From the NCBI RefSeq assembly GCF_003627815.1, contig NZ_CP032698.1, positions 6,076,001-6,140,000 of the forward strand: a DNA stretch of 64,000 bases, in the 5' to 3' direction. A program made the translations under genes and the position numbers. Within the stretch, counting starts at the first letter, position 1. Every line of letters starts with the position of its first letter. This DNA is from Streptomyces hundungensis (GTDB lineage: Bacteria > Actinomycetota > Actinomycetes > Streptomycetales > Streptomycetaceae). Shown here piece after piece: positions 1-9,576 of this stretch. Below the pieces are notes generated by a model, which did not search any database, was not told the DNA's origin, and saw only the letters and a list, made by a program, of their open reading frames with translations.

Positions 1-957
1 GACCAGCACCGGCTCAGGGAGGTCCTCGACGCGACCGTGACGGCCTGCGAGGAGTTCGGCTACGAGTGGGAGCTGGCTGCCGCCCTCCAGATGCGCGCCA
101 ACGTCCTCGCCAACCGCACCGCGTGGTCGGGGGACGCGGCCGGGGACGCCGAAGCCAGCCTGCGGATGTTCCAGCGCCTCGGGGACGCCTGGGGCGCGGC
201 CGAGGCGCTGGGCGCCCGGGGTGAGGCGCGGGAGAAGCGGGGCGAGTTCGGGCTCGCCGCCGAGGACTTCTCCGCCGCGCTCCAGTACGCGGAGCAGCTC
301 GGTGCCCAGGCCCAGGTGACCCTCCTTCGGGCCAGGCTCGCGGCCACCCTCCTGGAGACCGGGCAGGAGGCGCGGGGCGAGGCGATGCTGCGCGAGATCC
401 TCGCCGACGGCCACCACGCGGGCGCCGAGGCGAGGCCCGCGGCCCGGCTCCTGCTCACCACCTGGCTGGGCCGCACCGGGCGGTTCGAGGAGGCGCGCGA
501 GCAGGTCGAGACGATGCTGAGGGACTTCCAGGGCGCCAACCTGCTGTTGTTCGAGGGGTTCGTCCTCGGGGTGCGGGCCTGGCTGGACAACGAGCAGGGC
601 CGGTTCGCGGACGCCGTGGCCGGGGCGCTGACCGCGCTCGGCCGGGCCCAGGAACCGCTCTCCCGGATGATCGCGCCGGAGATGGTCGCCGTCCATCTGC
701 TCACCGCGGCCTGGGGGATCGCCGGGCTCGGCGGCGCCGACGACGCCCTGGACGCGGCGCGGCTGATCGGCGCGCACGACGCCCTGCTCCCCGCCGGCCA
801 CTTCTCGTCGGCCGTGGAAGCGAGGCAGCGGGCCTCGGCCGAGCGGGTCGTCCGCGCCCTGCTCGACGACGCCGCGTTCGAGGGCGCGCACGCCGAAGGC
901 GGCGGCCTCTCGGCTGAGGAGGCCACCGCCTTGGTGCGACGCGATCGCAAGGACTGA
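1..957 (+). CDS. AfsR/BTAD-like regulator, C-terminal TPR part (5' truncated)
   Basis: The reading frame is open from the first base, so the gene starts outside the window and only the last 318 codons are seen. The visible part is an alanine/leucine/glutamate-rich stack of helical repeats, as in the tetratricopeptide tail of AfsR/BTAD or LuxR-type ATPase regulators. No DNA-binding or NTPase domain lies in this part. It converges on a DrrA/DrrB-type ABC exporter. Regulators of this build often neighbour such exporters, so control of that exporter is plausible but is inference. The internal GTG at 37 is a possible but unlikely start, because the same frame reads on upstream. Confidence 0.7.
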   Translation, partial: DQHRLREVLDATVTACEEFGYEWELAAALQMRANVLANRTAWSGDAAGDAEASLRMFQRLGDAWGAAEALGARGEAREKRGEFGLAAEDFSAALQYAEQLGAQAQVTLLRARLAATLLETGQEARGEAMLREILADGHHAGAEARPAARLLLTTWLGRTGRFEEAREQVETMLRDFQGANLLLFEGFVLGVRAWLDNEQGRFADAVAGALTALGRAQEPLSRMIAPEMVAVHLLTAAWGIAGLGGADDALDAARLIGAHDALLPAGHFSSAVEARQRASAERVVRALLDDAAFEGAHAEGGGLSAEEATALVRRDRKD

Positions 958-986
958 CGTTGTGTCAGGGTGACGCTCCGTCAGGA

Positions 987-1838
987 TCAGGTGCGCTTGC
1001 GGAACTTGGCGACGGCCAGCGGAGCCATCACCACGGTGATCCCGGCCGACCAGGCCAGCGTCATCAGGGCGGAGTGCGCGACCGGGCCGCCGATCATCAG
1101 GCCGCGGGCCGCGTCCGCCAGGTTGGACAGCGGGTTGTAGTCGGTGAAGGACTGCAACCAGCCCGGCATCGTGGTCGGCTTGGCGAAGATGGACGATCCG
1201 AATTGCAGCGGCATCAGCACGAGCATGGCCACTCCCTGGACGGCCTGGGCCGTCTTCATGGTGAGTCCGAGCAGGATGAAGATCCACATGAGCGAGGCGC
1301 CGAACGTCAGCGACAGACCGACCGCGGCGAGCAGACCCCAGACCGACGTGCTGATGCTGAGACCCAGGATGAAGCCCATGATCAGCAGGATCGTGGTGGC
1401 CACCATCATGCGGCCGACCTCGACCACCATCTTGGCGATGAGGACGGACGACCGGGCGATGGGCATTGTCCGGAAACGGTCCATCACGCCCTTCTTGAAG
1501 TCGTCGTTGACGCCGGTGCCGACCGCCATCGCGATGTTGAGGCCCATCATCGCCATCAGGCCGGGCACCAGGTAGTTGACGTACGCGCCCTGGTTGCCGT
1601 CGCCGAACATCGCGCCGCCGAAGACGTACACGAACAGCAGGATGAAGATGATCGGCATCAGCACGGCGTCGAACATCGACTCCGGGTCGGCCTTGATCTG
1701 GAGCATGTTGCGGCGCGCCAGGGCGCCGATGTGGCGCAGGTTGGCGCGCAGTCCGATCCGTACGTCGTCGGAGCCGGTGGGTCGCGGCGCGGCGGAAGGG
1801 GACTGCTGGGCGGGCGCCTCGACAGTGGTGGTGCTCAT
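987..1838 (-). CDS. ABC-2 type exporter permease (DrrB-like)
   Basis: Membrane subunit of a two-gene ABC exporter, 283 residues. A hydrophilic N-terminus of about 40 residues is followed by six hydrophobic segments, typical of ABC-2 permeases of the daunorubicin-resistance DrrB type. Their substrates are usually lipophilic drugs or lipids; the substrate here is unknown. The ATG at 1838 overlaps the stop of the upstream ATPase gene by 4 bp (ATGA), so the two are translationally coupled. The open frame extends further upstream, but that part is out of frame with the ATPase gene and is a shadow. Confidence 0.88.
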   Translation of the reverse strand: MSTTTVEAPAQQSPSAAPRPTGSDDVRIGLRANLRHIGALARRNMLQIKADPESMFDAVLMPIIFILLFVYVFGGAMFGDGNQGAYVNYLVPGLMAMMGLNIAMAVGTGVNDDFKKGVMDRFRTMPIARSSVLIAKMVVEVGRMMVATTILLIMGFILGLSISTSVWGLLAAVGLSLTFGASLMWIFILLGLTMKTAQAVQGVAMLVLMPLQFGSSIFAKPTTMPGWLQSFTDYNPLSNLADAARGLMIGGPVAHSALMTLAWSAGITVVMAPLAVAKFRKRT

Positions 1839-2872
1839 GCCGCGACCTCCTCGGTCTCTCGGTGGGCGTCCTGGGAGTCGGCGGTCTTCTGGCCGGTGAT
1901 GGCCAGGAACACCTCGTCCAGGCTGGGAAGGTGGGTGCCTATGTGGGCGATGCCATAGCCGCGCGAGCCCAACAGGGCGACCACGGCGGTCAGTTGCTGG
2001 TCGCTGAGGATCGGCACGTTGAGCACGCCCTCGTCGGGCACGACCTGGGTGCCCGAGACGCCGTCGAGGCCCGCCTCGGTGACGGCCCGCGCCATCGAGC
2101 CCAGCTGCTGCGGATCGGTGGGCCGGATCTGCAAGGTGCGGCCGCCCACCCGCGCCTTCAACTCGTCCACCTCGCCGTTGGCGATGACCGTGCCGCGGTC
2201 GATGACCGTCAGCTCGCTCGCCAACTGCTCGGCCTCCTCCATGTACTGCGTGGTCAGCAGCACGGTGGCGCCCTCGGCGACCATCCGGCGCACCTCGTCC
2301 CACACCTCGTTGCGGGTGCGCGGGTCCAGGCCCGTCGTCGGCTCGTCCAGATACAGCACGGCCGGGTGGCCGATCATGGAGGCGGCCAGATCGAGCCGGC
2401 GGCGCATCCCGCCGGAGTAGGTCATCGCGGGCCGCTTCGCCGCGTCCGTGAGCGAGAAGCGCTCAAGCAGCTCGTCGGCGCGCGAGCGCGCCTCCTTGCG
2501 GGACAGGTCGAGCAGCCGGCCGATCATGTACAGGTTCTCGCGGCCGGACAGCTTCTCGTCGACCGAGGCGTACTGCCCGGTCAGGCCGATCGTGCGGCGC
2601 AGCTGGCGGGGCTGGCGCACCACGTCGTAGCCGGCCACGGTGGCGGTGCCGGCGTCCGGCACGAGCAGGGTGGACAGGCAGCGGACCAGGGTCGTCTTGC
2701 CGGCGCCGTTCGGCCCGAGGACGCCGAGCACGGTGCCCTCGCGGACGTCCAGGTCGACGCCGTCCAGCGCCTTGGTGGAGCCGAAGTGCTTCACCAGTCC
2801 CCGTACGGAGATGGCGGTACCGGCGGCGACCGCCTCGGCACCACCGGTGGGGTTCTTGTCGATTCGCGTCAT
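1835..2872 (-). CDS. ABC exporter ATP-binding protein (DrrA-like)
   Basis: ATPase partner of the DrrB-like permease. It has the Walker A motif GPNGAGKTT near residue 45, the signature [11 protein letters not shown], and Walker B followed by the D-loop ([11 protein letters not shown]). The C-terminal extension of about 100 residues is typical of DrrA-type ATPases. I chose the ATG at 2872 (MTRID). A GTG at 2902 would add ten residues; neither start has a clear Shine-Dalgarno sequence. At about 345 residues the length is normal. It forms a two-gene operon with the permease and is convergent with the AfsR-like regulator. Confidence 0.9.
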   Translation of the reverse strand: MTRIDKNPTGGAEAVAAGTAISVRGLVKHFGSTKALDGVDLDVREGTVLGVLGPNGAGKTTLVRCLSTLLVPDAGTATVAGYDVVRQPRQLRRTIGLTGQYASVDEKLSGRENLYMIGRLLDLSRKEARSRADELLERFSLTDAAKRPAMTYSGGMRRRLDLAASMIGHPAVLYLDEPTTGLDPRTRNEVWDEVRRMVAEGATVLLTTQYMEEAEQLASELTVIDRGTVIANGEVDELKARVGGRTLQIRPTDPQQLGSMARAVTEAGLDGVSGTQVVPDEGVLNVPILSDQQLTAVVALLGSRGYGIAHIGTHLPSLDEVFLAITGQKTADSQDAHRETEEVAA

Positions 2873-2994
2873 GTCCACCAAGGTGCCAGGCGCCACCGAC
2901 AAGGCGCCGACAGGCCGCCGACAGCCCCCGGACGACCCGCCGACAGCCCCCGCCCGGCCGCCCCGGCCCGGTCGGAACCCGGCCCCGGACGACG

Positions 2995-3029
2995 GACAGC
3001 CCGCCGATGGGGGAAGTCGGCGGACTGTC
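2995..3029 (-). terminator. Hairpin downstream of panB
   Basis: An inverted repeat with a 13-nt arm (GACAGCCCGCCGA), a 9-nt loop and the matching arm TCGGCGGACTGTC, with one mismatch that is a wobble pair in the transcript. It lies 34 bp past the panB stop on the minus strand and has no U-tract, as is common for Streptomyces terminators. The adjacent stretch 2905-2955 holds short direct repeats of GCCGACAG. Confidence 0.55.
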
Positions 3030-3062
3030 GTCGTGACCGCAGTGGCTCAGGGGAGACGGCGG

Positions 3063-3941
3063 CTAGTGAAAGGTGTGCTCCTCGGCCGGGAAGGCCCCGC
3101 CGACGACCTCACCGGCGAAGGCCTTCGCGGCCTCTCCCAGCGATGCGCGCAGATCCATGTACTGCTTGGTGAAGCGCGGGGTCTTGCCCGGGGTCAGGCC
3201 CACCATGTCGGTGTAGACGAGCACCTGGGCGTCGCACTCGGCGCCCGCTCCGATGCCCACCGTGGGGATGTGCAGGATGCGGGTGACCTCGGCGGCCAGC
3301 TCGGCCGGGACCAGTTCGAGGACGACCGCGAAGGCGCCCGCGTCCTGCACCGCCTTGGCGTCGCGCAGCAGCTGGTGGGCCGCCTCGTCGCCGCGGCCCT
3401 GCACCCGGTAGCCCAGCGTGTTCACGGACTGCGGGGTGAGACCGATGTGGCCCATGACCGGGATGCCGGAGTCGACCAGCAGCCGGATCTGCTCGTGGCT
3501 GCGCTCGCCGCCCTCCAGCTTCACCGCCCCGACGCCCGCGTCCTTGACCAGGCGCATGGCGGTGCGCAGCGCCTGCACCGGGCCCTCCTGGTACGAGCCG
3601 AAGGGCAGGTCGCCGACGACCAGCGCGCGCGAGGTGCCCCGGACGACCGCGGCGGACAGCATGGTGATCTCGTCGAGGGTGACCGGGACGGTCGTCTCGT
3701 ACCCGAGGTGGCAGTTGCCCATGGAGTCGCCCACCAGCAGGACCGGGATGCCGGCCTCGTCGAACACGGAGGCGGTCATCGCGTCGTAGGCGGTGAGCAT
3801 GGGCCACTTCTCACCGCGCGCCTTGGCGGCGGCGATGTCGTGCACGGTGATGCGCCGGGTGCCCTTGCCTCCGTACAGCGCCTTCGGGTCGCTGCTGTCG
3901 GATGCTTTCGGGATCTGCGCAGAGGGAAGTTGTTGCGTCAT
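3063..3941 (-). CDS. panB: 3-methyl-2-oxobutanoate hydroxymethyltransferase
   Basis: First committed step of pantothenate synthesis: transfers hydroxymethyl from 5,10-methylene-tetrahydrofolate to alpha-ketoisovalerate, giving ketopantoate. The 292-residue protein has the PanB landmarks in order: [17 protein letters not shown], the metal-binding GDSMGN, the VKLEGG segment, [10 protein letters not shown] and the late VGIGAG. A 30-residue N-terminal extension is usual in actinomycetes. The ATG at 3941 has AGGAG 8 nt upstream. It is divergent from the MFS exporter gene, with 195 bp between the starts, and ends in a hairpin. Confidence 0.96.
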   Translation of the reverse strand: MTQQLPSAQIPKASDSSDPKALYGGKGTRRITVHDIAAAKARGEKWPMLTAYDAMTASVFDEAGIPVLLVGDSMGNCHLGYETTVPVTLDEITMLSAAVVRGTSRALVVGDLPFGSYQEGPVQALRTAMRLVKDAGVGAVKLEGGERSHEQIRLLVDSGIPVMGHIGLTPQSVNTLGYRVQGRGDEAAHQLLRDAKAVQDAGAFAVVLELVPAELAAEVTRILHIPTVGIGAGAECDAQVLVYTDMVGLTPGKTPRFTKQYMDLRASLGEAAKAFAGEVVGGAFPAEEHTFH

Positions 3942-4093
3942 CGCAACGGCTCCTGTTCGTCATCTCGAAGCGCCCTTACGGCGTCTCCGGACCACGTCCA
4001 TGGTGGCATCCCGTGCCCGCTGCCGGGAAGTGGGTGGGTCGTACGGCACATCGGCAAGGCATCGGACAGTGGCCGAAAAGCAAAGTCATTCCT

Positions 4094-4112
4094 ATACGAG
4101 ACGGTCTCGTAT
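4094..4112. promoter_or_regulatory. Perfect 19-bp TetR-type operator before the MFS exporter
   Basis: ATACGAGACGGTCTCGTAT: two perfect 9-bp arms around one central G, 24 bp before the exporter's ATG. The size and symmetry fit a TetR-family operator, and a TetR gene follows the exporter. A possible -10 hexamer TACAGT (4124-4129) would put the transcription start at or next to the ATG, implying a leaderless mRNA. The operator would then cover the -35 region and block the promoter. The palindrome is seen; the promoter assignment is inference. Confidence 0.7.
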
Positions 4113-4136
4113 CGAAATTGTTCTACAGTGGCGGGC

Positions 4137-5744
4137 ATGTCAACCACGTCTCCCGCGTCCGGCGCCCCGGCCGCACCCCGGATACCCGAAGCCGTCCACC
4201 GCCGACGCTGGGCGATCCTCGCCGTCCTGATGCTCAGCCTGCTGATCGTCGTGCTCGACAACTCGATCCTCAACGTCGCCGTCAAGACGATCGCGAGCCC
4301 CGCCCCCACCGGCCTCGGCGCCACCCAGAGCGAGCTGGAATGGGCGATCAACGCCTACACGCTCGTCTTCGCCGGGCTGCTGTTCACCTCGGGCCTCCTC
4401 GGCGACCGGCTCGGCCGCAAGAAGATCCTGCTCTTCGGCATCACGGTCTTCGGCCTCGGCTCGGTGCTCGCGGCGTTCTCGAACTCCCCCGACCAGCTCA
4501 TCGCCTTCCGCGCCCTGATGGGCCTCGGCGGCGCCTTCGTGATGCCCGCCACCCTCGCCGTCCTCATGAACGTCTTCGAGCGCGAGGAGCAGCCCAAGGC
4601 GATCGGCATCTGGGCCGGCGGAGTGGGCCTCGCCATCGCGATCGGCCCCATCACCGGCGGCGTCCTGCTCCAGCACTTCTGGTGGGGCTCGGTCTTCCTG
4701 GTCAACGTGCCGGTCGTGATCATCGCCCTGATCGCCATGGTCGTCCTGGTCCCGGACTCCAGGGACCCGAACCCCGGCAAGCTCGACCCGGTGGGCGTAC
4801 TGCTGTCCGTCGTGGGCCTCGTGCTGCTGGTGTACGGCATCATCCACGGCGGCGAACTGGCCGACTTCACCGATCCCACCGTGCTCGCCACGATCCTGGG
4901 CGGCGTCGCGGTCCTGGTCGGCTTCGTCCTGTACGAGAAGCGCTGCGACCACCCCGCCATCGACATCGGCTACTTCAAGAAGCCGGCCTTCTCGGCGGCC
5001 GTCGTCGCCATCGCGCTGACCTTCTTCGCGCTGATGGGCGTCACCTTCTTCTCGGTCTTCTACATGCAGAGCGTGCGCGGCTACAGCGCCCTGGAGTCGG
5101 GCCTGCTGATCCTGCCGCTCGCCGCCGCCCAGATGATCTTCGCGCCGCGGGCCCGGCTCGTCGTCGACCGGTTCGGCGCCCGCGCCGTCTGCACCGCCGG
5201 ACTGGTCCTGGTGGCCGTCGGCCTCGCCGCCTTCGGCCTCTTCGACGCCACCACTCCCATCTGGGTCATGGAGGTCGTCTTCTTCCTCCAGGGCGCCGGA
5301 ATGGCCCACATCATGCCGCCCGTCACCGTCTCGATCATGCAAGCGCTGCCGCGCGAGAAGGCCGGCTCGGGCTCGGCCGTCAACAACACCTTCCGCCAGG
5401 TCGGAGGCGCGCTCGGCGTCGCCGTGCTCGGCTCGCTGCTCTCCACGGTCTACCGCGGCGACATCGAGGGCCACCTCGGCGCGGTCCCCGAAGGGGCCCG
5501 CAAGGCGGCCGGCGAGTCCATCGAGGCCACCCTCGGCATCGCCGAGCGGATGGGCCCCGAGGGCAAGGCGCTGATCGGTCCCGCCAACGACGCGTTCATC
5601 CACGCCATGCACATCACCGCGTTCGCCTCGGCGGGCGTGGCCCTGCTCGGCGCGCTCGTCGTCCTCCTCTTCCTGCCCGGGAAGCCGCCCGCGGGCCCCT
5701 CGCCCCAGGCACAGGACCGGCCCACCGAGGCCGCCCGCCGCTGA
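4137..5744 (+). CDS. MFS drug exporter, DHA2 family (14 TM)
   Basis: Proton-driven efflux permease of 535 residues. About 14 hydrophobic segments are visible, with the MFS loop motif GDRLGRKK after TM2 and GxxxGP-type motif C in TM5 ([10 protein letters not shown]), which is diagnostic of exporters. It belongs to the DHA2 (EmrB/QacA-like) family; the substrate is not predictable. The ATG at 4137 follows a perfect palindromic operator and has no clear Shine-Dalgarno sequence. The frame is open far upstream, but those codons run antisense through panB. The TetR gene 52 bp downstream is the likely local repressor. Confidence 0.92.
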   Translation: MSTTSPASGAPAAPRIPEAVHRRRWAILAVLMLSLLIVVLDNSILNVAVKTIASPAPTGLGATQSELEWAINAYTLVFAGLLFTSGLLGDRLGRKKILLFGITVFGLGSVLAAFSNSPDQLIAFRALMGLGGAFVMPATLAVLMNVFEREEQPKAIGIWAGGVGLAIAIGPITGGVLLQHFWWGSVFLVNVPVVIIALIAMVVLVPDSRDPNPGKLDPVGVLLSVVGLVLLVYGIIHGGELADFTDPTVLATILGGVAVLVGFVLYEKRCDHPAIDIGYFKKPAFSAAVVAIALTFFALMGVTFFSVFYMQSVRGYSALESGLLILPLAAAQMIFAPRARLVVDRFGARAVCTAGLVLVAVGLAAFGLFDATTPIWVMEVVFFLQGAGMAHIMPPVTVSIMQALPREKAGSGSAVNNTFRQVGGALGVAVLGSLLSTVYRGDIEGHLGAVPEGARKAAGESIEATLGIAERMGPEGKALIGPANDAFIHAMHITAFASAGVALLGALVVLLFLPGKPPAGPSPQAQDRPTEAARR

Positions 5745-5796
5745 CCGGCGGGGCGCGGGGACAATCAAAGGGACGGTCGAGAGAAGCGGAGCGGGC

Positions 5797-6426
5797 GTGA
5801 CCTTGATGGACAAGCGGCACAGGGACGACGGGGACGGCGAACCACGGCGCGGACGGCCTCGCTCCGAGGCCGTGGAGCGCCAGATCCTGGAAGCCGTGAT
5901 CGTGCTCCTCGAGGAGGGCGTTCCGTTCGCCGACCTCTCCATCGAACGCATCGCCCGCACCGCCGGCGTCGGCAAGGCCACCATCTACCGGCGCTGGGCC
6001 GGCAAGGAGGAGCTGTTCGTCGAGGTCGTGCGGTCCATGGAGTCGCCCACCCCGCCGCTGCCCGGCCACTCCCTGCGGGACGACCTGATCGCGGTGGTCG
6101 ACAACGTGCGCCGACGCGGCGCCGCAAAGCGGTCCTCCGCGCTGCTGCACAACGTCTTCGCCCAGATGCAGAGTTACCCCAAGCTCTGGTCCAAGTACCA
6201 CAGCCTGGTCATCGATCCCCGCCGCGAGCTCCTCGACGAGCTGCTGCGGCGGGGCGTCGCCAACGGCGAACTCCGCGCCGGCCTCGACCTCGACATGACC
6301 GGGGACCTCTTCGTCGCCCCGATGCTGGTCCGCACCATGATGCGACCCGACACCGAACTGCCCGGCCCGGAACTGGCCGAGCGCATCGTGGACGCCGTCC
6401 TCGAAGGGCTGCGCCCGCCCCGCTGA
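5797..6426 (+). CDS. TetR-family transcriptional regulator
   Basis: Repressor of 209 residues. The N-terminal helix-turn-helix (about residues 25-70) reads LSIERIARTAGVGKATIYRRW, the standard TetR recognition region with the conserved TIYRRW end. The C-terminal ligand and dimer domain resembles the group that regulates MFS efflux genes. It starts at a GTG and lies directly downstream of the DHA2 exporter on the same strand, so it is probably co-transcribed. The perfect palindrome before the exporter is its likely operator. The inducer is unknown. Confidence 0.92.
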   Translation: MTLMDKRHRDDGDGEPRRGRPRSEAVERQILEAVIVLLEEGVPFADLSIERIARTAGVGKATIYRRWAGKEELFVEVVRSMESPTPPLPGHSLRDDLIAVVDNVRRRGAAKRSSALLHNVFAQMQSYPKLWSKYHSLVIDPRRELLDELLRRGVANGELRAGLDLDMTGDLFVAPMLVRTMMRPDTELPGPELAERIVDAVLEGLRPPR

Positions 6427-6513
6427 ATATGCGCGTTGTGTCACAGCGCGCCCCGCGAGGGCCCCCGCCTGGAACCCGTCACCGCGCCCGGTCGTCCTGC
6501 TCGCCGTAGGGAA

Positions 6514-6530
6514 GTCCGTACGAGACGGAC
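6514..6530. promoter_or_regulatory. Partial copy of the TetR operator
   Basis: GTCCGTACGAGACGGAC is a 6-bp inverted repeat around ACGAG. It contains TACGAGACGG, identical to one half of the palindrome at 4094. It lies 78 bp before the ATG of the membrane phosphatase/nuclease gene. It may be a weaker site for the same TetR protein or a chance match. Confidence 0.3.
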
Positions 6531-6608
6531 GACAGCAGGGAAAGCCGGCCGTTTTCGCCTAGGGTCGAACGGCGAGGACGGTTGCGGAACAGCAGTGAGG
6601 ACAGCGGT

Positions 6609-7631
6609 ATGGCGCGGGCGTACATGACGGAGACGGGCGACGGAAGCGCGGAGGGCGAGCGCACCGGGTCCCGGTTCCGGCGCCTGACCGACCGGTGGCG
6701 GAACGACCGCGGCATCTGGCGCCGCGGCCTGGTGCTCGCCGGATTCGCCGTCCTGATCGCCCTGGTGATGGTCCTGCACGCCCGGATCCCCAACTCGATC
6801 GGCAACCTGGGTTCGCTCTCCGAAACCTTCCTGCCGTGGCTCGGGGTGTTCCTGCCGGTGCTGCTGGGCCTCGCGCTCTGGCGCCGCTCGGCGACCGCGC
6901 TCATCGCGCTGCTGCTCCCGGTGATCATGTGGTTCAACATGTTCGGCGGACTGCTCACCGACAAGCAGGGTTCGGGCGGCGACCTGGTCGTGGCGACCCA
7001 CAACGTGAACGCCGACAACAAGGACCCGGCCGGCACCGCCCGCCAGGTCGCGGCGTCCGGCGCCCAGGTGCTGGCCCTGGAAGAGATCCCGGGCGACCAG
7101 GTCACCACGTACAAGAAGGCGCTGGCGGACCGCTACCCGTACCACTCGGTGCAGGGCACCGTCGGGCTGTGGTCCACCTACCCGCTCAGCGACAGCCGGC
7201 CCGTCGACATCAAGATGGGCTGGACGCGCGCGATGCGCTCCACCGTGCGGACGCCCTCCGGCGATGTCGCGGTGTACGTCGCCCACATGCCCTCGGTGCG
7301 GGTCAAGCTGAACGCCGGGTTCACCGCCAACCAGCGGGACAACAGCGCCTACACGCTGGGTGAGGCGATCTCCGCCGAGCCGCTGGGGAAGGTGGTGCTG
7401 CTCGGCGACCTCAACGGCACGATGAACGACCGCTCCCTGAACAACATCACCGCCCAGATGCGCTCCACCCAGGGCGCCGCGGGCAGCGGCTTCGGCTTCA
7501 CCTGGCCCGCCGGGTTCCCGATGGCCCGGATCGACCAGATCATGGTCAAGGGCCTTCAGCCCACGTCGTCGTGGACGCTGGCGAGGACCGGCAGCGACCA
7601 CCTGCCGATCGCGGCGCGGCTCAAGGTGTAG
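6609..7631 (+). CDS. Membrane-anchored endonuclease/exonuclease/phosphatase family protein
   Basis: 340 residues. A charged N-terminus is followed by three hydrophobic segments (about residues 45-115), then an EEP-fold catalytic domain. EEP landmarks visible are ATHNVNADN (metal-site Asn), LALEEIPG (catalytic Glu), VAHMPS (His), GDLNGTMND (Asp/Asn pair) and the closing SDHLPI (Asp-His). Substrates of such membrane EEP proteins are unproven; nucleic acid or phospholipid head-groups are possible. The ATG at 6609 has GAGGA 7 nt upstream and is preferred over the in-frame start at 6582. It is convergent with nadE across a strong hairpin. Confidence 0.88.
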   Translation: MARAYMTETGDGSAEGERTGSRFRRLTDRWRNDRGIWRRGLVLAGFAVLIALVMVLHARIPNSIGNLGSLSETFLPWLGVFLPVLLGLALWRRSATALIALLLPVIMWFNMFGGLLTDKQGSGGDLVVATHNVNADNKDPAGTARQVAASGAQVLALEEIPGDQVTTYKKALADRYPYHSVQGTVGLWSTYPLSDSRPVDIKMGWTRAMRSTVRTPSGDVAVYVAHMPSVRVKLNAGFTANQRDNSAYTLGEAISAEPLGKVVLLGDLNGTMNDRSLNNITAQMRSTQGAAGSGFGFTWPAGFPMARIDQIMVKGLQPTSSWTLARTGSDHLPIAARLKV

Positions 7632-7638
7632 CCGGGCG

Positions 7639-7662
7639 CGGGGCCCGGTCAGCCGGGCCCCG
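7639..7662. terminator. Bidirectional hairpin between convergent genes
   Basis: CGGGGCCCGG, loop TCAG, CCGGGCCCCG: a perfect 10-bp stem in the 36-bp gap between the stop of the EEP-family gene (+) and the stop of nadE (-). It would serve as a terminator in both directions. Confidence 0.75.
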
Positions 7663-7667
7663 GCGGC

Positions 7668-9419
7668 TCAACTCGACTCCCGCCACTGGTTGGTGATGGG
7701 CAGCCGGCGGTCCTTGCCGAAGCCCTTCGGCGAGATCTTGGTGCCCGGCGGGTACTGGCGCCGCTTGTACTCCGCGGTGTCCACCATCCGCAGCGTCTTC
7801 GTCACGAGCTCCGGCTCGTACCCGGCCGCCACGATGGCGTCCGCGCCCTGGTCCTGGTCGACGTACATCGCCAGGATCGCGTCCAGGACGGGATAGTCGG
7901 GCAGCGAATCCGTGTCGACCTGGCCGGGGCGCAACTCGGCGCTCGGCGGCTTGGAGATGGAGTTCTCCGGGATCGGCGGGGTCTGTCCGCGCTCGGCCGC
8001 CGCCCGGTTGCGCCAGCGGGCGAGCCGGAAGACCGCGCTCTTGTAGACGTCCTTGATCGGTCCGTACGCGCCCACCGAGTCGCCGTACAGCGTCGAATAC
8101 CCCACCGCCAGCTCGGACTTGTTGCCCGGGGCCAGCACGAGGTGGCCCTCCTGGTTGGACAGCGCCATCAGCATCGTGCCGCGCAGCCGTGACTGGAGGT
8201 TCTCCTCGGCGAGTCCGGTCAGATCGAGCGAGCCCATGTACGCGTCGAACATCGGCTCCACGGGAACGGTGCGCAATGCGAGCCCTGTCCGGCGGGCCAG
8301 CTCCGCCGCGTCGCTCCGGGAGTGGTCCGAGGAGTACTTCGACGGCATGGACACCCCGTGGACGTTGGCCGCGCCCAGCGCGTCACAGGCGATCGCGGCG
8401 ACGAGCGCCGAGTCGATGCCGCCGGAGAGCCCGATCAGGACGGACCGGAAGCCGTTCTTCGCCACGTATGCCCGCAGGCCCACCACCAGCGCCGAGTAGA
8501 CCTCCTCGTCGTCGTCGAGCCGTTCGGCGTACCCACCGGTGAGCTCCGGCTCGTAGGCGGGAACCGGCTCCTCGGAGATCACCGCATGATCGATGCGCAG
8601 TCCGTCGTCCACCACGCCCGAGGGGGCCGGGCCCGCCGCGGGCAGCTCCAGATCGAGGATCACCGCGCCCTCGGAGAACTGCGGTGCCCGCGCCAAGACG
8701 TGGCCGCTCGCGTCGACGACGATCGAGTCGCCGTCGAAGACCAGCTCGTCCTGGCCGCCCACGGTCGCGACGTACGCCAGCGTGCAGCCGGCCTGCTGGG
8801 CGCGCTTGCGGACCAGGTCGAGCCGGGAGTCGTCCTTGTTCTGCTCGTACGGCGAGGCGTTGATGGAGATCAGGAGTCCGGCCCCGGCCGAGCGGGTGGC
8901 CGGCACCCGGCCGCCGTCCTGCCACAGGTCCTCACAGATGGCGAGGGCCACATCGACGCCGCGCACCCGCACCACCGGCATGGTGTCGCCCGGCACGAAG
9001 TAGCGGAACTCGTCGAAGACGCCGTAGTTGGGCAGGTGGTGCTTGGCGAAGCCGAGCACGACGCGGCCCCCGTGCAGCACGGCCGCCGCGTTCTGAGGAG
9101 CGCCGGCCGGCTGGCCGAGCCGGGGGACCGCCACGGGGGAGCGGTCCAGATGGCCGACCACCACGGGGATCTCCCCGAAGCCCTCCGCCGCCAGGCGCGC
9201 GGCCAGCGCGGTGAGCGCCCGACGGGACGCCTCGACGAAGGAGGATCTCAGGGCGAGGTCCTCGACGGGGTAGCCGGTCAGCATCATCTCGGGGAACGCG
9301 ACGAGGTGCGCCCCCTGTTCGGCACAGTGCCGGGTCCAGTGCACGATCGCCTCGGTGTTGCCGGGGATGTCGCCGACGGTCGAGTCGATCTGATTCAGGG
9401 CGAGACGTAGTTGAGGCAC
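7668..9419 (-). CDS. nadE: Glutamine-dependent NAD+ synthetase
   Basis: Last step of NAD synthesis: amidates nicotinic acid adenine dinucleotide using ATP and ammonia released from glutamine. At 583 residues it has both expected domains. The N-terminal nitrilase-like amidase has FPEMMLTGYP (catalytic Glu), KHHLPNYGVFDE (Lys) and ALAICEDLW (Cys). The C-terminal synthetase has the P-loop GLSGGIDSAL near residue 330 and later KSELAVGYSTLYGD. The GTG start at 9419 is preceded by GGTGAGGGC. The gene is monocistronic and faces the permease gene divergently. Confidence 0.96.
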   Translation of the reverse strand: MPQLRLALNQIDSTVGDIPGNTEAIVHWTRHCAEQGAHLVAFPEMMLTGYPVEDLALRSSFVEASRRALTALAARLAAEGFGEIPVVVGHLDRSPVAVPRLGQPAGAPQNAAAVLHGGRVVLGFAKHHLPNYGVFDEFRYFVPGDTMPVVRVRGVDVALAICEDLWQDGGRVPATRSAGAGLLISINASPYEQNKDDSRLDLVRKRAQQAGCTLAYVATVGGQDELVFDGDSIVVDASGHVLARAPQFSEGAVILDLELPAAGPAPSGVVDDGLRIDHAVISEEPVPAYEPELTGGYAERLDDDEEVYSALVVGLRAYVAKNGFRSVLIGLSGGIDSALVAAIACDALGAANVHGVSMPSKYSSDHSRSDAAELARRTGLALRTVPVEPMFDAYMGSLDLTGLAEENLQSRLRGTMLMALSNQEGHLVLAPGNKSELAVGYSTLYGDSVGAYGPIKDVYKSAVFRLARWRNRAAAERGQTPPIPENSISKPPSAELRPGQVDTDSLPDYPVLDAILAMYVDQDQGADAIVAAGYEPELVTKTLRMVDTAEYKRRQYPPGTKISPKGFGKDRRLPITNQWRESS

Positions 9420-9576
9420 GCCCTCACCTTAATCGTCAATGCGACGCGATGGGGTGGAGACGCGGTACCCGGCGCAGCGGCCGCAGGCGAGGGACGGCGC
9501 GTTCCTTGCGGGTCGGCCTCGCGGACCGGCCGCCGGCCGACATGCGGGACCCGTCGGCCGAGCCGATCATGGGCGC

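Noticed and set aside
960..1958. Plus-strand frame of 332 codons antisense to the ABC permease
   Set aside because: His/Gln/Arg/Asp-rich mirror of a conserved membrane protein on the other strand.
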